NCBI GenBank assembly: GCA_963920575.1
Contig: OY986975.1
Location: 204,650-268,649 of the forward strand
Source: Narthecium ossifragum
Taxonomy: Eukaryota; Streptophyta; Magnoliopsida; Dioscoreales; Nartheciaceae
Direction: 5' to 3'
DNA length: 64,000 bases
Shown piece by piece: positions 1-9,638 of the stretch; within the stretch, counting starts at the first letter, position 1; the number at the start of each line of letters is the position of its first letter. The translations under genes were made by a program, and so were the position numbers. The notes beneath the pieces were generated by a model that saw only the letters and a program-made list of their open reading frames with translations, was not told the DNA's origin and ran no database searches.

Positions 1-828
1 ACAGTCACATGAATCTTTAGCAGGTAACCATGAATCTAATCATGATACTTGGCAAGCTAGACAGGGTGCTCCTGACTGTAATCATTTTACACGATATTGC
101 ACACAAAGATTGCTACGACCATAACAATTGGGGCCAGACATCAGATCGAAAACAGTGACTCAAAACAGATAGATTATACTATACTCTAGTTGCTAATTAT
201 GAATTCAGTCTAGATATGCAGGAAAACCAGACAGTTTGCGTCCCAGACTCACTTTTTAACACATTGATCTTCTAACTAACAGGCCTCTGCGAATGATTTC
301 TAGGGCAGGGCAATCATTAGAAATAGAGAGCACTCTTAGTCTAAACAAAGTTGTCTTCAACTCATCCAGCAGTCCTGATGGAGAACTACTCTACCTGGGC
401 ACCCAATAAGCAGATATCTTCAACATTCTCCAACATCCAAACATTAGCATACACTAGATATCACTTTTCCACAATGCAGATTACAGATAATCAGGCTAGT
501 CAATACATAAACTCATGGTAGTTGCATCATCGCAATATTGCAAAAAGAAAGAAACCCATCCAGCATGAGTGAGAAATTGCTCATTCTTCTAAATGCATTA
601 TGATGCTACTGAAAATATTAAGAAACCAGTTCAACATCAGACAAGAACTTGATCATTCTTCCACATATCCAACGTCAAATGAACCGGAAAATAGACTGGC
701 TGTCATTAGTAGCTCTAGAGAAAAATTTATCCAGCTACATTTTGATTACCAAAGCTAGCGTTATGTTTTTTATTACATGAATGTTGGATGTCATTTGCCA
801 TCAAAATTATAAGGGAGCAAAGGCGAAC
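1..828. other. No gene recognised; 3' side of the SIL1-like gene
   Basis: I find no exon here that continues the minus-strand SIL1/Fes1-like gene. Its last visible exon ends at 829 with a donor-like GT, so this stretch is most likely the next intron. One minus-strand reading frame around 260-380 (L-D-E-L-K-T-T-L then R-L-R-V-L) is open for about 35 codons, but its phase does not fit the upstream exon and it does not look like the family. Confidence 0.4.
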
Positions 829-3800
829 CTTTTCTTGGAGATCAAGATCAGGCGACGATGTTAAGTCAACCACAGACTTCAACATGATGTGGTTGCTGAA
901 GAAGGGAAGTCTCATAGTATCAACATCGTCCAACTGGTAATCTGCTAAATCTGCTACTAAAAAGATGGCTTTCTTCTGAAGTCTGATATCAATGCTAGAG
1001 TTGCTCAATATGTCCTACAAATCAGAAGACGAAAATCCAATCTAAGACTCATAATCCAACTTCCCTTTTCCAATTCTGTTAGTTTACCTGTAGCATTAGA
1101 TCTCCATTCACTTGAAAGAACGATTGTTGGCCAACAGCATTGTTTCTGATCAGAGCTGAAATGGCATAAAAGGCTTTGATGGCTTCCTCAATGAAACTGG
1201 ATTTTACCATCTTCATTAATTTGGTTAGTGCCCCAACTGCAAGGATCTGAGGAAATCAATTCAATGGAGTAAGAAAGCTGTTCAGAGATGTTATACTGAG
1301 AAAGTTCTGTTTCCTCATACCATCACTTCTCTCATATCACCATATCAACAGCCCAGATCCATTTGAATCTCCTCCATCGGTTCAGATTATTAATAAAATA
1401 CTGACTGGGATTTAGATGCTAAAGATCTCGGCCGTTGGATGAGAGTCAAATAAACTGTACGTTGGTATGATGGTTTGAGGGAACTGATGGTATGAGGGAA
1501 ACAAAAACCCATACTGAGAACAGTAGAAAAGCAACAACAGATTCAAATATGAATAGCTTTAAGATCTAAGAGTCCAGTAACTATAAGCATTGTACAAGGA
1601 GAGTCACAAAACAAAATAAAAATAAAAATGATGAAACTTCCTCCTGGTTGTAAAAATAGTCTTAACCTCAGAATAAGGTCTTGATAAACAGTCCACATTA
1701 GTCAATCCATGGATTCCAAACGAGCATTAAAACATAACAGTGTATACGCTCCAAATGACAAGCTATGCACATTGCTATTAAGCCTATTATAGGATAGAAA
1801 GTTTTAATGCAAACTTTACTCCAAACATAAGATTACTGAGATAATATCCTATAGTACATAAAATTTGGCCACTAGATTCACCAACAAAACTGTGAATAGC
1901 AAAAGATATTATTTGCAGTCATAGAACGCTACATTCATCCATTTATTGTTTTTAAAGAGTATGTTCTCTCATGAAGCTTATTTCTCATCCTAAGTGAATA
2001 CTTGCTGCATTATTCCTCGTTGTCTTGCCCATTCATTAGTTGGGGACACGGGGAGAAGGATAACATTGAGCATCAGCTTTTCCTTTACATGTGGTGCCTT
2101 GCTCGACCCTCAAAGTCATAGGACCAAGGAACACATTCACTGTAGAGGAGCCAGAAACTAGAAAATGCAGCTCTAGGGAGCGCAATCACGTCGAGGCACA
2201 AAAAACCAAGAGAACCGGATGGAGAACAAAGACATCCAAGATAATAAAAAAAAACCATTGTGACAACTTTTTCATTTTCTTCTACTCGATATGTACTCCT
2301 GATTGCTCCTTATAACTCTCTATCATAAATCCATGCATATAGGAAGATTAGGAGCACAGCTTTGACATGACAATACTTCCATTTTGGTCAAGGTGAAAAA
2401 GGATGCCATTCAATACAATTAAAATAGCCAACTTTGCAAAACTTATATAGTTGTTTTCCACATTATAGGAAAGTACAAAAAGAACTATATAAGATTTTCT
2501 ATAAGTTGATACATGTCATCAATTGCTTAGAACACTATCCACTGAACAGATTTTTAACCGCAGCAACAATAAACAAGAATTAAATCTGCAAATAACCATG
2601 CAAAGAGAAGAAAATTACCTTATCCTGAACAAGTGCATTATTCTGACTAGCTTTACCCAGAATCCATGCAGAGGTGGTCCTTATCTCAGGCTCTGAGTTA
2701 GAAAGTTCTCTAACAACTGCAGCAAGGCCCCCAAGTTTGTCAAGATCTGCTAAGCACAGAATGGGTCAGACAGTAGGCATTTCATTCGGTAGCCTTTGAT
2801 ACATATAGTCACAGAAAACAGAATAAGCTCTTCCTTATAGAGAACAATGCCCTCCCTCTCTATATTTCGCGAGCTACCATCCAGTACCTTAACTTTGCTT
2901 TTCCAAGTCAATTGATAGAAAAAACTATCAGTTCCACAAAATAACTACCACCAACAGACAGGAAATGGAGATGTAAAAGGACTTAAAGACAAAGCCTTGA
3001 GTAGGAATCATCTCAGATAACTTTTCACTTTTTTTTGCAAGTTGAGCCATTAAACATGGACGACAAAAATATTGACAACTACTAAAGCATGCAGGATTCC
3101 CTATCATATGACCAAAAACAGCACAACATGTGCAACTCATATAATACTCTAAAATAAACTTACCATTTGCATTATCTATCTCCTCCACAAGGAACAGAAG
3201 TTCATTCAGTGCTCGTCGCCGGTCTTCTGAAGAAAGAGACAAATTATTTAGATCAGCTATTGCTATCTGCATCAACTCTGCGTCAGATGGCATCTTCAAT
3301 TGATCCATTAACTCCTGCATATATCTATAATGTCATGAAAGCCACTCAACTATCAAGTGTTACGCAATTATTTCAGTTGAATATGCTTATGGAAGAAAAG
3401 GTATAACTAATCACTCAAAATTAGGGGGACAATGTGTTGGATCAGAGCCAGTTCAAGACTGTGGAACTCGACTAAGGAGGGCAATGGGGCGGGTTAAGCG
3501 GGTTCCTGCCCCGACCCACCCCTAATAGTATGGGTTTGGGGCAAGCTTAAATGGGTTTGGAGCGGGTATGGGGAAGGCAAGTTAAATCCGAATGGATTTG
3601 GGAAGGGTTTGGGTTTACGCTTAAAAAACCCGAACCCACCCCGATTATATATATATTTACTTAAATACCCGTGCTATATATGTACAATTAAATATTAAAA
3701 ACATTCCGACTTCCCGATCACCTTTTCTTTTAGACTCTACTACGTTTCTTTCCTTAAAATTAAAACTCTACCTACACGTGGGAGACAAAGAGGAGGATTT

Positions 3801-5544
3801 TCTTTATTTTTTTTATAATATGTGATTTTTCAATTTTTATATGACATTTTGCCGTGTTTCCAGTGACATTATATGAGGGAGGGCGGGGATGGGTTATACG
3901 GGTTGGATTTTAAACATGGATGAGATGAGCCATACAAACCCGCAAGGGTTTGGGACGGGTTTGGGAGGTGCCTTTATTTATATGGGATGGGTTTGGGATT
4001 ATGCTAGCCCGCCCCCTGCCATCCCTAAACTCGACCAAGCTAGAGGAGGATAGTGGATAAGGGAAAGTAATTCACAAAGCATAGTAGGCTAAAGGTTATA
4101 TTTGTGGAAATATAGTACTTCACGTGGCATAAATCCTCATTTATGCATTGCACTGTCTTACTAGTCCCCCATATGTCTCGATCAAACAAGCTTAGTCCTG
4201 ATTGAACTTCTTCCTTCACATCTGATTGTGGTAGATGCTTATTGATCAAAAGGAAAATGAAAGCGCAAGAGAAAATAGGGGAAAGCAGATTCACACCTCA
4301 TAAGGAAGCAATTTTAAAAAAAAATATTCACCTTTAATTCCATTCGGCGTTTTGTCAGCTCATCCACTGATGATCGTTGAACATCATTTGCTTTTTCTTT
4401 GAACTTTACCGGATCAGAATGACCTAATGCATTGAAACTAAGATCAGAAATGAAGAATGCATAGCATATGACACATAAATATTATCATACATAACCATGA
4501 TGACAAGGCTAATGCTATGTGTTCACCTATGACTCCACATAACATGAATAAATAGTGATCCTGTCAACCAATATGAAACTACAATTTCACTATGCCAAAT
4601 CCTTAAACCAAGCATTCTTCCAACAAAAACCAGTGCTGGGTAACTAAGTTCAGAGTTTTGATCAAGGACCACCCTGACAAATCAAGGCCTTTCTGGATTA
4701 GTGTTTGGTCGGTCTTTACTAACAAAAGGGACCCATACAGAGGAAAACACTAGCCAAGAGCACTCCACACAGGAATTTTCAGATTTAACAACTGACTAGC
4801 AGCTTTATTCAACCAATCAATGGTAATTGGTAAGGGCCAAACTTTTGCTCCAAGGAACTGATTTTTATGCAACACTATTATCCAGCGTACTTATTAAGGC
4901 TAGACAATACTTTTTGTTGGAGACTCTAAAACACTTAGGTTCGTCTCAGAGAGAAAATTTCTGGTCATAGCTCCAGAAAGAAGTCAAACAGAGACAACAA
5001 CTTATAAGAGTGAAGCAAATGATCAATAAGGCGAGAGAAACACCACAAAGATTTTCCTACTGACAAAAAATTATAGAGAGATAGAGTTGGACAGACAAAG
5101 CCATTTGTGACAACAGGCAATTCTGTATGCTAGTGGTCAAACTAAAGCTAGACATGGTGTTCTAATTATGCAATTGGAAAGATATCACATTGCAGACAGT
5201 GTAGAGGACCGGCATGTGATTGCTCAATAGTCAGTCTCCGTGCAGGGCGGGAGGGCCTGCTTATTTCTATTATTACTACCTATGGCCCACTGAAGCATGC
5301 CGTCAAGGGAGGAGAAGCCACCGGCGAACTCGCCGGCGTCCCCATCAACAGCGTAGGCATCGTCGGATTCCGCACGGGCGAGGAGATCGGTCTCGTCCTG
5401 GCCGGTGGCCCAGAAGACACCCCCTTGAGCCGACTTGTTCACCCCCCGCTCCTCCGCCAGCGAAGAATGAGAGACGAGGAGGAAGAGCGAGAGCAGCAGC
5501 AGCAGCAACGGCGGGAGAGGGAGAGAAAGTGATTTGCTCGCCAT
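829..5544 (-). CDS. SIL1/Fes1-like ER Hsp70 (BiP) nucleotide exchange factor, 3' end outside window
   Basis: Six exons join in frame with GT-AG introns: 5544-5280, 4423-4332, 3314-3164, 2746-2619, 1246-1088 and 1014-829, about 260 residues so far. Exon 1 starts with an N-terminal signal peptide (MASKSLSLPLPPLLLLLL), followed by an acidic stretch and SSLDGMLQWAIGHSDP, the entry motif of the Fes1/HspBP1 family. Armadillo-like repeats follow (ELMDQLKMPSDAELMQ, LDKLGGLAAVVRELSNSEPE, TTSAWILGKASQNNALVQ, ALTKLMKMVKSS). Members release ADP from Hsp70; the signal peptide points to the ER lumen and BiP, as for SIL1. The C-terminus, where an ER-retention signal would sit, is missing. The 829 donor (GTTCGC) is weak. 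The 3314-4332 intron carries a hAT-like MITE. Fes1 family membership is firm; the ER assignment rests on the leader. Confidence 0.85.
3473..4027. mobile_element. hAT-like MITE in a SIL1-like intron
   Basis: This 555-bp non-coding element is rich in GGGTTTGGG and GCGGG words. It ends in imperfect terminal inverted repeats (TAAGGAGGGCAATGGGGCGGG against TAGGGATGGCAGGGGGCGGG on the other strand). An 8-bp direct repeat, AACTCGAC, flanks it at 3465-3472 and 4028-4035, the target-site length expected of hAT elements. It carries no coding sequence, so it would be a non-autonomous copy. Confidence 0.75.
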
Positions 5545-5639
5545 CGGGCGGAGGCGGGATGATGGGCCGAGCAGGAGCAGCCGGGCGAAACGCTGATAAA
5601 GGAGGCGTCGGTCGACAGCCAGGGACCCTCAAAATGCCT

Positions 5640-5945
5640 ATTGAGTCGTGATTTGTCGCCAGATCGGTATTGATTCTGTCTGAATAGCGATTGATTTATC
5701 TAATTCAAAATAATATCGATCAATTAAATCAATTGATCGGTATATATCTATTAATAGAATATATCAATAATCAAATCAGTAGATATCGATAGTGAAATAC
5801 TGATCAATTGATTAGTCTATCGGTATTATACCAATGGACTAGATCAATCAATCGGTATCTCACTACTGATTGGAGACATATGCAATTCACAATTTCACAT
5901 GCCACGTGATCATGTATATAGATCTTTATTCACTGGATTGATGAT
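5640..5945. repeat. Dispersed CCGATTGA-rich foldback repeat, copy 1
   Basis: AT-rich DNA with many short words of the type ATCGGTAT, CAATCAATC and CTACTGATTGGAGACATATG in both orientations, so the stretch can fold on itself. The same phrases (CTCAC followed by TACCGATTGGAGACATGTG) recur at 7700-7990, and weaker ones at 49915-50110 and 50545-50790. It looks like a MITE family. I could not define terminal repeats or a target-site duplication. Confidence 0.5.
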
Positions 5946-6137
5946 GGATTCACGCGTCCGATCAATGTGGTCACACACGTAACAAGGCTAAATTATGTAT
6001 TAGTACCCTGTAGTTTTGGTCAACTTTTTATATGGTCTTTGAACTTCAATTTCGTGACATTGAGTCCCTCGATTTTATTTTTGGTTCTCATATAGGCCTC
6101 CACTCCAATTTCCGTCTTCTGACTAACAGCAAAAGGG

Positions 6138-6160
6138 TCACGTGCGCCGCACGTGACCCC
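6138..6160. repeat. Palindromic insertion with two G-boxes in the Pack-MULE left arm
   Basis: The words GGTCACGTGC and GCACGTGACC face each other across a 3-base centre, giving a near-perfect hairpin with two CACGTG motifs. The right arm lacks it at the matching point. It interrupts the otherwise continuous match between arms, so it arose after the arms formed or was lost from one. Confidence 0.65.
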
Positions 6161-6364
6161 CTTCCGTCAGCTCATCCGTGCTCGCTCCCGGCCATCGTTG
6201 TCGCCCTCGACTACCGCCTCGCGCCGGAGAGCCGCCTTCCCGCGGCCTACGACGACGGGACGGCGGCTCTCCTATGGGTCTTGGAGCAGGCCAAGAACCC
6301 GGCTGGAGACCCGTGGCACGTTGAAGAACACCGTGGAGAACCCTTCCCGCGGCTCTCCTATGGG

Positions 6365-6740
6365 TCATCGCGTTTAGCTCTGCTAAACCCCCCACTAGCT
6401 GCTCATTGAAGAACACCGCCGGCACCGCCGAGGACCCGCCCTTCCGCGCCGCCAGCTCCCCCTCCCTCTCCGGGAAAACGTCCACGTTGATTTCGATGTA
6501 CCGAACCCCTTTTTCCCTCAAGAAGGATCGCACGGCTCCGCAGTCGCGACAGTTGGATCGAGAGAAGAAGCTGATCTGCCCTTTGATGAAGGACGGATCC
6601 CAGCAGTCCGTCGCCGATCTCGTTCTCTCCTCGCTCTTTGACCAAACGATCACCTTCACTCCGGAGAGGCGGATCTCCGTCACTGTTTCAGCGTCGGAAT
6701 TTCTGAGAGAAGTGATCCGCTTAAGGATCGCCGCCGAGAA
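6365..6740 (-). pseudogene. Captured fragment of a glutaredoxin-domain (DEP/GRX/DUF547-type) gene
   Basis: The minus-strand frame contains GQISFFSRSNCRDCGAVRSF, then REKGVRYIEINVDVFPERE and VPAVFFNEQLVGGLAELN. This is a glutaredoxin fold with a C-x-x-C active site (C-R-D-C) and the cis-Pro segment. The wording matches the glutaredoxin segment of plant proteins that combine DEP, glutaredoxin and DUF547 domains. The DEP and DUF547 parts are absent. Upstream the frame runs out of carboxylesterase-derived sequence, and downstream into the left arm of the Pack-MULE, so it is a fragment in a chimera and not a gene of its own. Confidence 0.7.
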
Positions 6741-6796
6741 GCTGCTCCCCCTGTCGAGGATGTACTTCCCGATCAACGCCGTGTGGAAGGTGAGAC

Positions 6797-7480
6797 GTGT
6801 GGAAGAGCTCAATGGCGTGGAACCCCTCATCGTCGAGCCGCGCCACCACGTTGGCTCCAGCCTCCTCCAGCACCTTAGCGAACTCCCTTTGCCGATCGTA
6901 CAGCGGATCCCCTTTGAACCCTACCACCAAGCACCTCGGTATCCCGATCTTCTCATCGCCGGCGACAGCCATGGATTTCACCATGTTGGAGTACTTGTGG
7001 TCCCGATCGGCCCCTTCAGGCAGCGCCAGCTGCCACAGCATGTCGTTGGCGCAGAGAGGCAACACGGGGTCGTCCTCCGACGCCGCCTCCTACGGGGTCC
7101 TCTCCACCCCGCCCAAATACGGCTAGTGGAGGACCAGCCCGACCAGCCCTAACGGGGAAAGGTCCAGCCCCTTGGCCCGACGTGGTAGGCCATGTTGGCG
7201 CCGGAGCTGCTGCCCATGACGCAGCAGCGGGAGAAGTCCCCGTGACTCTCCGTGCCATGGGTCTCCAGCCGGGTTCTTGGCCTGCTCCAAGACCCATAGG
7301 AGAGCCGCCGTCCCGTCGTCGTAGGCCGCGGGAAGGCGGCTCTCCGGCGCGAGGCGGTAGTCGAGGGCGACAACGATGGCCGAGAGCGAGCACGGCCTTT
7401 TGCCGTTAGTCAGAAGACGGAAATTGGGGTGGAGGCCCACATGAGAACCAAAAACAAAATCGAGGGACTCAATGTCACGA
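6797..7480 (-). pseudogene. Captured carboxylesterase (CXE, alpha/beta hydrolase) fragment, frameshifted
   Basis: Reading the minus strand gives in order VVALDYRLAPESRLPAAYDD, the nucleophile elbow GSSSGANMAYH (G-x-S-x-G), then [38 protein letters not shown] and [11 protein letters not shown] with the catalytic histidine. These are landmarks of plant class-I carboxylesterases, the group with gibberellin receptors and tuliposide-converting enzymes. The pieces lie in at least two frames with stops between them, and the N-terminal oxyanion-hole HGGG part is absent, so the copy is dead. The first part (YRLAPE to WVLEQAKNPAGDP) is repeated in inverted orientation in the left arm at about 6190-6320. 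Confidence 0.8.
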
Positions 7481-7699
7481 AATTGAAGTTCAGGGACCAT
7501 ATAAAAAGTTGACCAAAATTACAGGGTACTAATACATAATTTAGCCCACGTAACAACTAGCCTGTTCGTATAACAATAACCAACTCACCCGAACCCGACA
7601 ACACACCCAACCCAAGTTAACATGCCCCCGCTCGGCTCGGCTCTTACTGCTCTGAGTGTTGTTTGAGTCATATAGTTATGTCATATCAATGGATAGATT

Positions 7700-7990
7700 T
7701 AAACAAGAATAAAAATATGTGTACATGGTCACGTGGCATATGCATTACACATGTCTTCAATCGGTAGTGAAATACCGATTGGTTGATCTAGTCTATCGAT
7801 ACATATCAACCAATCTCGCTACCGATACCTACCGATTCGATCATTTGTATATTCCATCGGTAAATATATACCAATCAATTAATCTAAAGGACTAGAACAA
7901 TCAATCGTTATCTCACTACCGATTGGAGACATGTGCAGCACATGTCACATAATCATGCACACAAATCACTGCTCTTTAAACATACCTCAT
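7700..7990. repeat. Dispersed CCGATTGA-rich foldback repeat, copy 2
   Basis: Same family as 5640-5945: repeated CCGATTG/CAATCGGT words in both orientations and the shared tail CTCACTACCGATTGGAGACA. Copies 1 and 2 are in the same orientation on either side of the Pack-MULE. This could mean the Pack-MULE entered between two copies, or that one larger element was split. Confidence 0.5.
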
Positions 7991-8058
7991 TTAATAATTG
8001 AAATCATTATCATCAAAATTTAAATTAATATTTTATCAATAAAGACTAATGAGACTTA

Positions 8059-8339
8059 ACGACATGTTTGGTTGGACATAACCGTCGGGAATGGAATGGT
8101 CAAATCCCTGATCAAATCTCATTCCGTTGTTTGGTTAGACGTTAAAGTTAGGAATGGAACGCTTCATTCTTGACAAATTGAGAATGAGACTATCCCATCT
8201 AATAACCCGGAATCCCTCGTTCCATTCTTGATGGAATGGCGATTATAATTTAATTTTGTTATTTATATCCTATTTACATTCCATTCTCACTGATATCTAA
8301 TCCCATCCCTTGTGCAAATCAAATATGCCGTATCATCTC
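8059..8339. mobile_element. Left part of a MITE split by MULE-A
   Basis: The DNA left of MULE-A begins CGACATGTTTGGTTGGAC and is rich in AATGGAATGG words. The DNA right of it (18915-18985) ends in AACCAAACAAACGTGTCG, roughly the inverted complement of the start. The two flanks therefore look like the two ends of one small TTTGGTT-type MITE, with the 10-bp target GTATCATCTC of MULE-A inside it. Confidence 0.5.
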
Positions 8340-9142
8340 GGATTTTTTGCCTAAAAGCCCCCCTCATGTTCACTAATAGCGGACCGAGACCCCTGGGCAA
8401 CAATTTTTACATATTCGGACCTCAAAGGCATTAAATTCCCAACCTACCCTTCTAATTGAACCAAGTGAATGGCCATGGATGGCCATGCCACATGACGTGG
8501 CATGGCCAGCCGATCCACATCCCCACTATCCCACTTGAGATCACATCATCATCATTACAATGCACACTTGGCATGTTTTCATTGGTCCACGTCAGATTTT
8601 AATATTTTAAAAGAAGAAAGCATCCCATCGTATGTGAGAGGAGAGGCTGTCACTCACCTTCTCCTCCTTCCCGCCAGTAGGTCTTTCTGCCCGCCAAAAT
8701 CCATACAGGTACTTACAGCTTCACCTTCTTCATCTCCTTCCCATGGTCATCGCCTTCTCCCCTTCACCTGCTTCACCTGGGTACACCTCCTTCCCACTCT
8801 GCGCATGAAATATTCATGTCCTCTTTCTAATGCTATCATGCATGACTTAGTTCTGACATCGCCGATTCGGTGCGTGAGAAGGCATGTAAGCCCCATGGCC
8901 TGCTCAACATTGACCTGAACATACCCATCGAACCAGAACTCATTGAAGAGGATGAACTACATCGCACGGTCGAAGATATGCGGATAAACGGACTCACGCG
9001 GGAGGCTGATGGGTAAGAAGCATAATAGCGAGTATATTAATAATACACGCGGTTTTGAAAACAATTGTACGTGTTCTAAATTATATCCACATGTAAGAAA
9101 TTTTATATATGCGTGTATAAACATTTTACACGTATATCTTTT
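8340..9142. repeat. MULE-A left terminal inverted repeat, with a degenerate transposase exon 2
   Basis: This arm matches the reverse complement of the right arm from the outer edge to about 8795, then again from about 8800 to 9142. Missing between these points is about 445 bp that in the right arm holds the transposase start codon and exon 1. The arm keeps a damaged copy of transposase exon 2 (around 8840-9010, wording GAACATACCCATCGAACCAG) and the start of the next intron with its GTAAG donor. It lies directly upstream of the Ulp1-like gene and so may supply its promoter. Confidence 0.85.
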
Positions 9143-9421
9143 GCACATTCAGAACCAAACCTACATAATCCCAAAACTGCCCCTGGCATTAATGGCCATG
9201 CGATTCATATGCCGTCCGTCCGATGCATTTGAACGACGCGAGACTCGAGGGCACTCGAGAACGTATGGTAGTGGCCAGATGGCACGCAACCATTCGTCGG
9301 CTATACGACGCGTCAGAGAAGACGCGACGTGACGATGTGAAATGGCTGCCCCTCGCGCCAAAACCGGACTTCAACGACGGGTATTAACTCCTACCCGTAA
9401 AAACAAGCATCCTATCGCTAT

Positions 9422-9607
9422 CCCGGCGTCTCTTCTCCTGATCCTTGAAACCCCCCCTGCGTTTCTCCGACGGTGTGTCCGAGTCTTCTCTGGTGGATCG
9501 TCGGGTATTTCTAGCCCGGTGTTTCTTCTCCCGATCCTTGAAACCCCCCCTACGTTTCTCCGACGGTGTTTCCGAGTCTTCTTCGGCGGTCGCCATACCT
9601 TACGGCC
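9422..9607. repeat. 93-bp tandem duplication in the Ulp1-like gene leader
   Basis: Two near-identical units, each containing GATCCTTGAAACCCCCC and CGTTTCTCCGACGGTGT, start 93 bp apart (GATCCTTG at 9440 and 9533). They lie just upstream of the ATG at 9639. Frames across them are open by chance, but neither gives a recognisable protein, so I treat them as leader or promoter sequence. Confidence 0.7.
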
Positions 9608-9638
9608 CGAAGTTGGAGTCCACCCAATCGCCTAAGAA

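Larger units (their letters stand above)
5986..7546. mobile_element. Pack-MULE-like element with captured gene fragments
   Basis: The 1561-bp element has long terminal inverted repeats starting GGCTAAATTATGTATTAGTA, left arm about 5986-6320 and right arm about 7251-7546. It is flanked by a perfect 10-bp duplication, CACGTAACAA, at 5976-5985 and 7547-7556, typical of Mutator-like elements. Inside, on the minus strand, are broken pieces of a carboxylesterase and of a glutaredoxin-domain gene. No transposase is present, so movement would need an autonomous MULE elsewhere. The left arm has about 39 bp not in the right arm, a near-perfect palindrome with two CACGTG boxes. Capture of unrelated host gene pieces between MULE ends is the definition of a Pack-MULE. 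Confidence 0.88.

Noticed and set aside
260..380. Last exon of the SIL1-like gene on the minus strand
   Set aside because: Open frame of about 35 codons, but phase does not follow from the exon ending at 829 and the residues do not match the family's C-terminus.
5220..5651. Plus-strand frame of 143 codons opposite SIL1-like exon 1
   Set aside because: Arg/Pro-rich shadow of a GC-rich exon whose minus-strand product has a clear signal peptide and family motif.
8502..8918. Possible protein beginning MASRSTSPLSHLRSHHHHYN, also found at 18419-18751 on the other strand
   Set aside because: The two frames are the same DNA in the two inverted repeats of MULE-A. The sequence is upstream of the transposase start and shows no protein family.
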